Of a stretch of 64,000 bases of DNA, positions 1 through 12,098 are shown one piece after another. Source of the stretch: Dicaeum eximium (lineage: Eukaryota; Chordata; Aves; Passeriformes; Dicaeidae). The notes beneath the pieces are model-generated. The model was not told the DNA's origin. It saw only the letters and a list, made by a program, of their open reading frames with translations, and did no database searches. The stretch is taken from the NCBI GenBank assembly GCA_013396995.1, contig VWZP01005668.1, positions 636,806-700,805 of the forward strand, written 5' to 3'. The position numbers and the translations under genes were made by a program. The first letter of the stretch is position 1. Every line of letters begins with the position of its first letter.

Positions 1-867
1 GTAAAATATCCATATTAGGTCCAATCAAGTGGGGTCTACTCCAGTAAACTGATTCGAACAATTGATCAAAGTCTGGAGAACATGGTGGCAATGAACAGCA
101 ACAATATGTATCTCTCCTCATCATTCTCCTCTGCTCCAGGTACTTCCGTTTGAGAGATCTTCTGAGCCAGAGGAGGGGCTTTTGTGTTTGGTAAACCTTG
201 ATAGGTTTCTTCTGCATAAACTTGTCCAATCTTCCCTCAAGTCCACAGGAATTTTTCACATGCAAATTATTCTTCAGCAAGAAGTTGTTCCTGTCCAGTT
301 TCTTGTATTATCAACTATCACCTCTCCTCTTAAAAAAAAAACAAAAAAAAAAACCACGTGAATTCTGTGACTTTCATTTGACTGTCTCTTGTTCTACTAG
401 AAGAGACTGTGAACAGTTTAATCTCTGCCCACTGTCTTCATTTCACTCAAGAGGTTTTTTAATTTCTGTCACATTCTTCCCCCATGTCAACTCTTTTCCA
501 GACAGAAGACTTGTAGCTCACACAAGGGTTTCTTGCATGAAAGCTGTTACAGACAGTTGATCATTCTTGTCACCTTTCTCCGCATTTTTTCAGTTCTCCT
601 TCATGAATTTGAGATGAGAAGCTCAGGAGTGCACAGAAAAATTCCAGGATATGTCTGAATCCATTACTTTATATGGTGGAAGTGATCTCTGTTTTGCTCT
701 TATTTTCTTTATAATTCCTAACATTTGCTTTATGATGGCTACCCAGCACCAGCCGACATTTCAGTGCAAATCTCTTTCTCAGCAACAAAAAATTGCTCCT
801 GACTGGCAACAGTCATCTCAGTGCACTGTGTATATGAAAGGAGAATTCTTTCCTTCTTCTCATCCTT
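1..867. other. Intergenic sequence without recognised features
   Basis: AT-rich sequence with a poly-A/C-interrupted run near 331-353. Short open frames here have no recognisable family or splice structure. It may include further decayed CR1 sequence leading into the element that starts near 868. Confidence 0.6.
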
Positions 868-1515
868 TTACATTTAACTATGCTGAATTTCATCTGCCTT
901 TTTTTTTTCTCATCCGACCTTGAATAATTTAGTATCATCACCCAAATTTCTTAAATCACTGCTCACCCAGTTATGCAGGTCACTGATAACCATATTAAGC
1001 AGAACAATCCCCTGCACATATTCATGTGGAATTCTACTGCTCATCTTCCTTCACAGGGAGAATTGACTATTTACTTCTACTCTCTGTTTCCTGTTTTATA
1101 ACCAATTATTTATCTAAGTTATAACCTTACCTCTTATGCATGGCTGCTTAGTATCTAGATCCAAATAGATTATATAAATCACATCCACTTTATCCATATG
1201 CCTGCTGACCCTTTCAAAGACCTCCAATAAATTTCCAAGACAGTAGTTCCCTTTGGCAAAAGCCATGCTGACTTTTCCAAGCTGAAGGGCATTTATTCAC
1301 ATCTACACCAATTCCATTCTTAATTATAGTTTTCCTAATTTTCCTGCTGTAGACACCATGTTTACAAGCCAGCACATCTGCAAATGTTGTGCAGATTTTT
1401 TAAGATTGTTTTGTTTGCCATGCCCTGGTATTCAGCAAAGGAGTTTTAAAGATAAGATATCAGTGTTATTAATTCAGCTACTTCATCTCTGATTTTCTTC
1501 AGAAAGTCTAAACAT
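868..1515 (-). mobile_element. Ancient CR1 LINE relic, reverse-transcriptase (ORF2) region
   Basis: The + strand reads as the reverse complement of amniote CR1 ORF2. Recognisable stretches include the ATTTAGTATCATC segment near 930, GAGAATTGACTATTTACTTC near 1060 and CAAAAGCCATGCTGACTTTTCC near 1257-1278. Homology continues in decayed form to about 1510. Every frame is broken by stops and indels, so this is a dead fossil. It resembles the older CR1 lineages shared with turtles and crocodilians more than the short 3' tails elsewhere in the window. Confidence 0.8.
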
Positions 1516-3185
1516 TCTGTGCTCCTCTCAGGTTAGTTCTCTTCACTTTGACAGTTAATTCCATAACCTCTGCTTTTGTCTTCAATATGTCTTCTGGAAA
1601 TTCCCGGCAAAGAAGAGACAGAATGAAGAATTTTGCATGCAGATAGAACAGTCAGGAAAGTTAATGCCAACCAGGAAGAAGGAAGCTTTTCAATTCTGTA
1701 AAGTCCTCTAAAGAGCAGAAAGCTCAAAGGTGCTTAATTTTAATTTTTAGACAGAAAGCCAAGACATTTAGCTTTTCTTTTTAGTTTAGTTACTCACCAG
1801 GGCTGCAAGCATGTGACTACAGTTTTTCTAAGCAATTACAATATCTATATATGATATGGCTAAGGTTTTTTTTCCATAAGGATTTTTGGGCATTTCAAGC
1901 CCAAGAGATTATTTATTTGTTTGTCTTTTCCTTCTGTAGTTACCAGATATATAAGCAGTTTTAACTAGATGAGAAACATTCTCATACTTAGAGCTTGCTT
2001 TTAACATCTCCTCATTCTTTAAAATAGGTTATCTTAAAATACTGCTGCTAATTTCTGCTTGTTGTCCTTATGCAGCAGAACATAGTACAGCCTTATGCAA
2101 GCAACAAGTAACTCTAGAAAATGAAAAATTACTGGGAAAATAATAAAGACTTGATAATTTACTATATATGGCAGCACTGACAATATGAAAAAATAATTGC
2201 ATGCACATGCAGCCTACAGAAGTACCTCTTAACCTTCCTGCAGCAACTACTTTCACAGTCTCCTGCCATGAAAGAGGTTGGTTTAAGGTAGTGCCTGACA
2301 CTGCATTTCTAGTGGGGTAAGTGCTCAGCCAGTCAGGTATTGCAGCTCAACTGAGATACCTTAATTTATTCAATTGCAGTAACCCCTTAACTTTCAAAGA
2401 CTTGAAATAGGAAAATTGTGTCTCTGATGAAAAGGATATAGCTTGTAACTGTTTCTACTCCAAGCTCTTACACATCAGAAAATGAGCAAAGGCTTATTCT
2501 CTTAAGGAGAGACTGCTTGGTCAGCAGATGTTCTGCAAAGTGGGAGAGGGACAATATTGGGTGTAAGGGCATTGTTGTTAGAGCAGTCATCTTGTTAAGG
2601 CAGAATTTTATGCACTCTGCATTCTCTTCTCATCATAATCTTTATCCTATTCAACTATAAACTCATTAGGGCCTGTCAATATGACAAGCTGTCCAGTTTG
2701 CATCTTTCGGCTATTTGGATATTTCCTAATAATCATATTATTTTATATCATATCCATAACTCAGAGTAAGTAATGTATGACTTCAGCCATTTTGTATGCC
2801 ACAGCAATTTGGCCATTGGCAATGTGTGACAGTCTGATTTTTGATCATCTGGCTGAAACAACACGCCTGTTAAAACGCATTTTTCTAAATATTGCTAATC
2901 TACACTTTCAGTTAAACCACATGCAACTAAAATTGTGTCTTATTTTGAATAGTGTGATTGTAATGTCTTGCTCTTTATCATTTCAGGAACTTCATAAAAC
3001 TGAATTGAAAATTGTATATTGTGTATTTTCATAAATTATGATGGTCTTAACTCTATATTTCTATGTTTATATGCACATTCTGGAAATTCACCAGGTTATT
3101 TCAGCTCCTGAAAGGGACCTGCAGAGAAAAAAAGCCACTGTTTTCTGTTTGCACTGAGATTTCTAAATCCAAGGATTCTGTTCTA
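1516..3185. other. Intergenic sequence without recognised features
   Basis: AT-rich unique-looking sequence. I see no gene, RNA or recognised repeat. The short open frames lack protein character. Confidence 0.55.
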
Positions 3186-3289
3186 GAAACCTGGTCTAGT
3201 GGAAGGTGTGCCTGCCTATGGCAGGGGGCTTAGAACTGGGTGATTTTTAAGGTCTCTTCTGACCCAAAATCTTCTATGACTCTATGAAA
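3186..3289 (+). mobile_element. CR1 LINE 3' end fragment
   Basis: The sequence follows the CR1 3' end: ACCTGGTCTAGTGGAAGGTG, a GGCAGGGGG block, then a TTTTTAAGGTC block and the terminal TCTATGACTCTATGA repeat. It is a 5'-truncated copy of about 100 bp, as is usual for CR1. Confidence 0.9.
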
Positions 3290-4785
3290 TTGCAAAAATT
3301 GAAAACATTTTGAAAACACAATAAATATTAAGTATTTTGTCTTCCAGGTTTTCCTCTTTTTTTCTTGTTAACTGAGAGACATGTTAGACTTCTTATTTTA
3401 AGGTGTGAAAATACAGCTGTGCACCTTGTTAAAGTGCAGCTTTAAGATCCAGTGCTGGGAAGGGTTATGAAAGAAATGTTGCCTAATTCCAACAGTTTAA
3501 TTAAAGTAGAAACCAAAATGCATTCTGTATAAGATACTTGAAATTATCATTTGTAAATTTTGAAAGAAAACAAGTGAACTTTTTTTCCTCTAGTCCATCT
3601 ATCTTGGGTCATGGAAGTAGGGGAATAGCTGCTAGGTAAACCAAAAATTTAAGAAAGCGATATTATTGTTTCTAAGCTGCAATTTAGTCATTAAGTAACA
3701 GTCCAGCAGCATTAACAGAATTTTAAAAATTTATATTATGTGCTTGATTAACTTGAGAAAAGCAATTTAGCTTGGTTTATAATCAAACAAAGATTCAGCT
3801 CTCAAAGATTATTTTTGGTATACTTAATTTTGCTTAAGCATCACCTGAATTGCTGAGGTGGAATTGCTAATTATCTAATTTGATATTGATTACATTGCTG
3901 TATTGTTTACTTTTACTTAAATATAAACGATACCTTGTCACTGGTGATAGTGACAATTGATGTGCTGTTACTCTTGTTTGAGTGTTTTCATACAAATATA
4001 AAATATTGAGATAATTTATATATGTCAGTAACCTTACTGTAAGCTCATGGACTAAGAAGCCTTAGTAACCTGTAGGTATTGATTGATCTTTGTGTCTCCT
4101 ATATCAAACACAAAATTTTAAGGTTTAGTTTTAGGCAATCATTTTTTTGGTTTTGTTACAATCTCTCAAGAAGATATTTTATGTATTTTTGACTGAAGCA
4201 GTGAGATATAGACACAGTCTCTAGATATAGCTATAGAACAAGGAATTATGTGATGTTTTCTTAGAAATTAATCACTTCCAAATTAAACATAATGTTGCAT
4301 TTCCTGATTTTAAAGCACTTGATTACTGACCTATGACAGTTCAACTTGTTAAGAGGATCTACCATTGGTCATTAAAAAAAAAAATTCCTCAGTACCAGAA
4401 TCAGTGAAAGTGTCTGATCCTTAGTTTTTTTTCTCCCTAAGGACTAAACACAGTACAAAGAGCTTCAAAGTGTGAAAACAGTGCAGAAGATCCCTGTGAA
4501 CAAATAGAACAGCTGCCTTCTGTGTTCTCTGCCAGTTCTGCTCGTGCAGTTTGGGAACAGCAGTGCCCAACCTGGCCAATGTATGGTGTGGCAATTTCAG
4601 TAGCACTTTAACATACATGGCACACTTGAGGCTGCAGATTAATCACTCCTGCCCATCAGGCATTCCAGACAGGGAGTCTTTACAGAAGGACTGATGCAGC
4701 ATCATGCTTTTGAGACCTCTGGTTATTTCAGCCACAGTGAAATAACACATAGCAGTATCATAAAAATGAAAAACCCAAGAGAAAG
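3290..4785. other. Intergenic sequence without recognised features
   Basis: AT-rich sequence. No gene, RNA or repeat family was recognised. Confidence 0.55.
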
Positions 4786-5030
4786 TGTCGGGTTTTTTTG
4801 GTCCCAACAAGGATGGGAGCTCAACCCCCTGGGCCCTTAGGAGGGGGTTCCCACTGCCGAGTTCTTTTCCAAGGATGAAGAACCTGCAGGACTCTATTTC
4901 TCTTGGTCTTCAGGTTTTGTTTATTCTTATCTTAAGTTCAGCACTGTCTGCNGTAAGCTCAGTGTTCTGCTGAGGGTCAGAGTTTCTTAAAACAGGCAGA
5001 GAGACATTCTCTGTGCCCTGGATTCCAACA
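4786..5030 (+). mobile_element. Shortened solo LTR, same family as 27930-28580
   Basis: It begins TGTCGGGTTTTTTTGG and ends GGATTCCAACA, so it has TG...CA ends. Its first part (CCTGGGCCC block, AAGGATGAAGAAC, GGACTCTATTTCTCT) and last part (TTCTGCTGAGGGTCAGAG, AACAGGCAGAGAGACATT) match the two ends of the minus-strand LTR at 27930-28580. About 390 bp of the middle is absent, and an undetermined base at 4952 sits exactly at the junction. The flanks are GAAAG and AAAAG, an imperfect target duplication at best. No polyadenylation signal or internal retroviral sequence remains. Confidence 0.8.
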
Positions 5031-8000
5031 AAAAGACAGCTAATTGAATAATCTCCATAATTTTACCATGATCAAATTCTTATCACTCACTTCAGGAAAT
5101 GCACCAGTTAATATACTAAAGATCCTTGTGATAACTTCTCTTTTGTTAACAAACTGGGACGTCACCTAGAGGCATATGATAGTTTGTGAAACATACTTCC
5201 CCCCAAGAGTCATACAAAAGGGCACATCTGATACTACAGATTGTTGATGGAATCACTGACTTTTTAAAAAGAAACATGATCCATCTTCATGTGTGTTTCT
5301 ATGCAATACCTGACTAATGTGAAATATCTAAAAGGCCTGAAGCAAGGTGCTGGGTAGCAGGACAGGTGTTCATTCCTTCAGCTCCCTTTCTTGTCAAGCA
5401 GTGTATCTCCTCGATGGGGAGCTGAAGCTGAAATGCCTTGGAAGGAAAATTGAAAGCAAGGCTCCAGCTCTGTGGGGAGCCCTAATCAATTGAGAAAAGG
5501 AGCATCATATTCAGACCTCAAGAAAATGTTATGATTGTTGCTTCTGTGTTTTGTGCTAGGTTTGATAGTGTCAGACTGAAAGAACATTCTGTACACAACT
5601 AAAGCATTAGGCCTTTCATAAAAATTCCTCTTGTGGTTCATAACATGGCTGAGAAACAGAATTGCTTAAAAAAAAAATTGAAATACATTCTTCAAACAAA
5701 ATAGGAACATTTTAAATCAACTCCAAATTTTTGGGGTCTCTGCTCTGATTCTGCACTGCAATCAGAATATACAACATTTTGTGCCTCTGTGGACCAGAAA
5801 CCTGGTTCCATGACAGACATGTTCAGGATCAGCAGTCAGATTAATATCCAAGCTCATCCTTAATACATCACCCAACAACATCAAATAGAGGGATATGGTT
5901 GTTGCGGCCAGGAAAAGAATGTTTTTCCTCCAAATAATAAAAGAGAGAGATTGTCAAACCATGGTACTTCAGTAGAATGATGTCTATGGAAAACAAGGTA
6001 AAGACTCAAAGACCTATTTTTTATTTTGCAAACACACACCAAAAAAAAAATCCACCCAAAAACCAAGACAAAACCAAGATAAAAAAGGCACTCAGAGTTC
6101 AACAGGAAACCTTTTAGCGGCTCTTGAGCCAGTCAATATTCCTGTGCTACATGTTTTCTTTTGCATGCCATGTACTAATGACAGATTAACGAGCCACATA
6201 GGTAGAAGTGGGAGTTTGAAAGCCAGTTAAATGCTGTGAATTTTCCCAAACGTGTCAAAATAAGAAAAGTGGCTGTGCTAAATAACTCAGTGCTGGTACA
6301 CTGGAGAAAATGAGTGCTTAATAAAATTCGGTGCTTTTATTTGCTTCCTTGAGGCATGGTGATGTAGCTGCTCCACACTGAGAAGCATGGAAGTACACAT
6401 ACAACGCAGACAAGAGTCTATAAATCTTCAAAATCCGTATTTCATTCAAAGTTAAACTTCCAGTTGTCTGCTTAGGGAAGAATTTTGATTCATATGTCAT
6501 ACTTATATGAGTGCCAGAGGGCTTTTCTCATTACTTTTTGTTACAGTAGTGTTTTGAAGACATGGATGGAACCTTCATGGATGAGTCTTTTTACTAGTTA
6601 TATGTAGGTAGAAAAATGTAGAAAACTGAAAATAAGTATCCATATAAAGCGTACAGTTCTAGCTAAGCATCACAAGTCCCTGCTTCTCTAGTACTCATCC
6701 CTGGAAAGAAATTGTGTGAATCAAATGCTTTCTTTGGCTTTATGTTTGACCTACAGCCTTCTCTGGCTCACTGACAGTAACCCTGCAGAGATAGAAAAGG
6801 AAAGATGTGGAGGCAAATACTATTTGGCAGCCCATTTCTAAGCTAACGTCAATTTTAGTTTTGGCCTGAAGTGCAAATGTGAAAGTGCCAAGAGATTTTG
6901 GGTGGAGATGCAGGAAGAAAAAATTATTTCAGATTTTGTGAAATGGTAGACTACTATAGTTTTCTTTGAAAAAAAAAATCTTGTTTGAAGCTCCCCAAAT
7001 CATTTTGTAGAAGCACATTACTGATCTCTGTTCTTATACCTGTTCAGCACAGACAGCTGTCTTTGCCAGAGGAAAATTTTCTGTTACTTGGACGGGGTCT
7101 GATTCCAGTTCAGTGACAATAACACCGTAGAAAAACTAACTGTTATGGTTCACCTCTCCAAAACCAACACATAGGTGGAAATTTTCTATTGATCCTCATA
7201 GCACTAGAAGTTCCCATGACACTGTTCTTTTGAAAGACAGAACAAAAGGCACTTGAAAGATGGAAAAGTCAAACCACTCACTTTCCGTATAAAGGTGACC
7301 AGACTAACCCATTACCCAGACAGCACAAATACGTGTTCAATTTAGCCATGGCTCCTGCTTTTAAGTACCACCTGCTTGTAGAAAGCATTAGCAAATTTGG
7401 GGGAGCTATGAAAACAACAACACGGACAGCTCTTCAATATTAACAAATCACGGGATGGAAATCTTCCAAAGGTAGCCTTGAATCTCTGCAGGGTGGATTG
7501 GAGGAGGAGAGATGAGCTCCCACACTGCAATTTTAATTACTAGGAAATCAAAGTTGTACATCAGATGTGGGGTTTTTCTCTCTAAATCAAAAGGACAGCA
7601 GCAAAGCGATCGGCCTTGTGCTAGACGAGGAAAGGACCTTCCCTGTGGAATGGATGATCTAAGAATGCATCTGAAAATAACCATAACAGCAGCAGAAGAA
7701 AACCACACATCTGTGAGCTTGCAGCTTCCTTCTGTACTGACTTGGTGAAAGGTGAAAAGAAGGTACACAGCACATTTCCAACAAGCTGCCCATATATTTG
7801 GCAGGTTGATGCCCTCTTTGGTATTGAATCCAATGCTGTGAGTTTGCTGACCTTCCACAAGGAGAAAAAAAGAGTATGTCATTTATAATGACTATTGACT
7901 TTTTTACTTCAGGAAGTGTTCTCACTTATGATCTCATTTAACTGAGTCACTATTTTAAAACAAAGTTCTTAGATCAGAAGTTTGATTTTTTCATTATTTA

Positions 8001-8544
8001 GAAAAAAAAATCTACCTTTCTGAAGCCAACCCATAATAAAGCAAGAAATGGATTTATGGTTTATGCCTAGTGTGTCTTAATGTTAGGAAAGATAGAGGGC
8101 TATAACAGTCTTAAAAACCAACAGTAAGTATGGGCTTAAAACTAATAAAAGGAAGGACAAGGTAAGCCAACCACTGTAAATATCACACATATTTATCTGC
8201 AAAGCTGTGCTATCACTTTCTGAACAGTACCAGACAAATAAAAACAAGTATTTTTGATTGTCAGTGATCCCTATGCTGAAGAAATACGACTTATTATTGA
8301 CAGAAAAAATCATTATTTAATTCATATTGACCTCTCCCTGAAAGAAATGCTCTTGAGTGGGAATTTTCTTGGTTTCACTTTGATTTTTTTTTGTTCCAGG
8401 TTTTACCAAATGCAGTGGAATTTCTGAAGGCAATTCAGTGATGTCTGATGTTGGCTTTCCCATTGGAAAAATGGCATGATCTCTACAGCTACCCGAAAGG
8501 AGGCTGTAGTGAGGTGGGGTCAACCTCTTCTGCCACATCTGAAG
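5031..8544. other. Intergenic sequence without recognised features
   Basis: AT-rich sequence with scattered A-runs. Frames around 7450-7925 are open on several strands at once, but none resembles a known family or has the codon pattern of an exon. Confidence 0.55.
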
Positions 8545-8820
8545 TGAAAGGACAAGTGCAAATGGCCTTAAATTGTGCTAGCAGAGGTTCAGATTAGATA
8601 TTAGGGAAAAAATTCACTGAAAGAGTGGTCAGGCACTGGAATCAGTTGTCCAGGGGGGTGATGAAGTCACAGACTCTGGAAATGTTCAAGAGGTGTCTGA
8701 GTGTGGCACCTGGGGATATGTTTTAGGGGTGATTATGGTGGTGCGGGGTTGATTGTTTGACCAGATGAACTTGAAGGCCTCTTCCAAACTTGATGATTCT
8801 CTGATTCTGTGATTCTCTGT
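8545..8820 (+). mobile_element. CR1 LINE 3' end fragment
   Basis: The sequence contains the CR1 signatures TTCAGATTAGATATTAGG, a GTGGTCAGGCACTGGAATCA region, GACTCTGGAAATGTTCAAGA and the terminal GATTCTCTGATTCTGTGATT repeat. It is diverged, with an inserted TTAGGGGTGATTATGGTGGTG-like stretch near 8722, and no frame survives. Confidence 0.88.
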
Positions 8821-8973
8821 TTTATTTTTTTATCACTGCTATAGAATCTTGAATATACCATTTTTTGTGTTCAGATTTGATCTCTCTCACCCAGCATCTA
8901 TCTGGAGTGCAGCAGGGCTTCCATGCCTGTTTTCACATAATCTACCTGGCTCATAATCCTTTTTTCATTGATT

Positions 8974-9034
8974 TTTCATTGATTGGATGAGCTTGAAGTT
9001 GCCTTCCAATCTTGATAATTCTGTGATTCTGTAA
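8974..9034 (+). mobile_element. Second short CR1 3' tail
   Basis: GGATGAGCTTGAAGTTGCC, CTTCCAATCTTGATAATTC and TGTGATTCTGT repeat the last part of the CR1 3' end that also closes at 8820. It is a very short truncated copy or a local duplication of the preceding tail. A 12-base tandem TTTTTCATTGAT pair lies just upstream. Confidence 0.7.
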
Positions 9035-11599
9035 AGATGATTAAAATATGCCTGCCCAGAAGGAAGAATCAAAATGCTTAACCACTCAGGAGTATACAAA
9101 ACAATTATCATCCAGTAATGACTTTAAAATTAAGAAAATATGTTGCATTTTTGAGCCTCGGGCTAAGTTTACTTATTCATTGTCTGAGACTGAATCTGAA
9201 GGAGTCTCCAGCATTGATACAGACATCTAAAATATTTTGCTAGAGGCTAATTTTTAAATAACTGAGTGACTAATTAGTAACATCAAAGTGTGGAAGTCTG
9301 CATCACCTTTGGTATCCACCTACTGCCATAAATAAAACTCATGTGCTGTGGCAATGTCTTCAGTGCTGAGTTGCTCATGATTGCTATTTGAGTGAAGGCA
9401 AAGGACAGTTTTCAAAGCTGAAATTCTGAGTAAAAGGATGCAGCAGATGTAGTCTTCAGATTGCCCAAGTCCCCATGATTACATTATTGTCTCCTTTCAC
9501 TAGGCCAGCACAAGAAAATGTTATTCTGCTCCAACCCGAGTCCTTGGCAACATATGGAAATTCTCTTAAGGAAAAGGAGGTGAATGCACAATTTCTGGCA
9601 CCATCTTCTCTACTCCAAACACCTTCTGTCATCACCTCATCTCACCTCCTTTCTAGTATTTTTTTAATTCTTCCTGCCTTTGTTTATCTTTACTTTTGTC
9701 ATAAGTGATTTTCTCTTGGAAGAGTGTGTTTGACTTCTCTGCTCTGCCAATTCTTTCTGCTAAAGCAAAAATAAATCATTAAGAAGTCAGGGTCAAACAA
9801 AGCAAAACAAATAATTTATAGTCAGTGATTCAGCATGTCTAAAAAATAGGAATGACTCTACATTTTTCAATTCCGAGTAGGCTGTTCGATCTGCAGTGTT
9901 CCTGTGCTACACAGACAGCATAAAAGGGAATCTCTCTTCCTTTCTCCATCTCTCAACCTTTTTCATTCTTTCTACCAGGGACAGAAGAAGCCTAGAGGAG
10001 GCAGACAACACTGATTTTTTTGGGGATTTCTTTGGCAATACAAAGGTCTGTGTGCCAGACTTTATCTAAAGGCCTTCAATCCACTAAGGTCTGCCTTGCA
10101 TCCCTAGGAGGGAGAGAAAAGACTGTCACTAAAATGACCCCTATCCCACACTGATTTACCATCTTCCAGTTGCAAGAAAACAGCATTATTTTTGTTATAT
10201 TGATAAAACAAAAAACCCTGCCTCAAAAAAAAAAAAAAAAAAAGAAAGAAAAAAAAAAAGACAAGGCAAATACTTGAAATTCAGGCCCTGAAAACACACC
10301 ACTACTAAAAAAGGGTTTAAGACAATCTATATCTTATGCTGAATTCAAGTGATGTATATAATTAAAATAACCAATTAGCATAACTAAATATTCCAAGGAT
10401 TTCCAACACCCCTCTTAACTCGGTATATGAGTATCTCACAGTCTTAAATGTATTTTCTTCCCAGTAACACTGTGAAATAGCAAGGTATTATTAATTCCAC
10501 ACATGGAAACTGAAGCTCAGAGTGCTGAGATGGTGTTTGTCTGTGCATTGATATTCAAGCATGGCAAGATCCATGGGTAATTAGGACACATGGCCTATAA
10601 AAGTGTCATGAAACTTCCCAGGTTCAAATTCACATCTCTGCCAGCCCCCAAACACCAGCTCAGATAAAGCCAGTCTAGTTGGGTCTTGCTCTGCATGAGT
10701 TTAGTGGCACTGCAAAATTTACACAAATTTACAAAAAAAAATAGGGAACTGAACTTGGGCTATGATTATGAGAGAGTTGATACCCTCGGTGTTGGGGCAT
10801 CCTTCCTTTTTAGGTGTTGAATTATGCCAAGGACATATAACAAAAGGCAGATGAAGCTCAAAAGGCTTTGAAGCTGGTCTTTGGGCTCATCACTACTTAA
10901 AAGGAATAGGAATGACACAGCATGTGTACTTTATAGAAATGTTACCTTCTTTATAAAACTAACACAGAAATAGCATAAAAATTTAAACAGAATTTCTCAG
11001 TTAACCCTCGTGCTGCGTAATCTCCAAGACATTTATAGTAATAAGAATGAAAAAAAAAATGGACCAGAGTAATAACATTTTGTACCCACTTTACAGCAGT
11101 GTGACTGACAAAACGAGACAGAAGGAGAAAGTAAATTAGACCCCCTGTGTGTGTTATATTGTTTTCCATATTTGGATGCTAATGGTTTTCACATTTATTT
11201 AGTTCACAATAAGCAGGCACATACAATACCCTCTCTGCCCTACACAGTCACTTATATTCCAAAAATGGTGTGTAGACATTGTCAGTGAAATTTGGTCCAC
11301 ATCATTTTATCGATTTTCCAACAGTCTAGCAAAATCAATGGACAACTCTGCTCAGCAATCAATGGTATTATCTGACCATTAGTTGGTATCAGAAGAGAGA
11401 TCCAAACATCTGATAGACACAGCTAATAGCACACACGTCTCTTAAAAGCTGTGCAGATCAAAGCAAAAAAGTGATGGCAACTTTATCTCATATGGAAAAG
11501 CTGCTAATAGAAAAGAAAATAACAGCAGGAAAAACTGTTGGTATCACATAATTTCTTAAAGAAGGCAAATCACCAGAAAGCAAGCTGTCAGGGTTTTTG
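9035..11599. other. Intergenic sequence with an A-rich tract and a MIR-like fragment
   Basis: Apart from a G-interrupted poly-A tract at 10225-10259 and the MIR-like fragment listed separately, I recognise nothing in this stretch. Short open frames have no family resemblance. Confidence 0.5.
10455..10530 (+). mobile_element. Possible MIR-type (CORE-SINE) fragment
   Basis: AACACTGTGAAATAGCAAGG, GTATTATTAATTCC and GGAAACTGAAGCTCAGAG follow the order and spacing of the MIR core (a CCCTATGAGGTAGGTA-like part, then TATTATTATCCCC, then GAAACTGAGGCACAGAG). The match is short and diverged, as expected for an element active before the amniote radiation. Confidence 0.5.
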
Positions 11600-12098
11600 G
11601 TAGAGTACTCATTCCCCAATATAAGAGGGACATGGACCTGTTGAAGTGGCTCCAGAGGAGGGTCATGAAGATGATCAGAGGGCTGGAGTACTTTTCCTAT
11701 GAGGACAGGCTGAGAAACTTGGAGCTGTTGAACCTGGAAAAGGCTCCAGGGAGAGCTCGTAGCACCTTCTGGTACCTAAAGGTGGCTACAAGAGAGATAG
11801 ATAGGGACTCTTTACAACGTCATGGAGTGATAGCACAAGGGGTAATTGCTTTAAATGGGAAGAGAGCAGGTTTAGATTAGATATTAGGAAGAAATTCTTC
11901 ACAATGAGGGTGGTGAGACAATGAAACGGGTTGCCCAGACTTGCAGATGTTCCATCCCTGGCAGTGTTTAAGGCCATGTTGGATGGGACTTTGAGCAACC
12001 TGGTCTAGTAGAAGGTGTTCCAGCCCATGAGAGGAGATTAAAAGTGGGTGATATTTAAGGTCTCTTTCAATCCAAAGCACTCTATAATTCTGTGATGT
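11600..12098 (+). mobile_element. CR1 LINE, ORF2 end and 3' UTR
   Basis: About 500 bp of CR1 in sense orientation: GAGTACTCATTCC, GACATGGACCTGTTGAAGTG, AGATGATCAGAGGGCTGGAG, TATGAGGACAGGCTGAGA, TTAGATTAGATATTAGGAAG, GAGGGTGGTGAGACA, then AACCTGGTCTAGTAGAAGGT and the terminal CTATAATTCTGTGATG. A short piece of frame remains open at 11632-11880, but it is only the C-terminal end of the reverse transcriptase polyprotein and is not functional. Confidence 0.93.

Noticed and set aside
7448..7925. A 144-codon minus-strand frame and several overlapping neighbours
   Set aside because: Three frames on one strand and one on the other are open together. The sequence lacks splice sites or recognisable motifs, so chance openness is the simpler reading.
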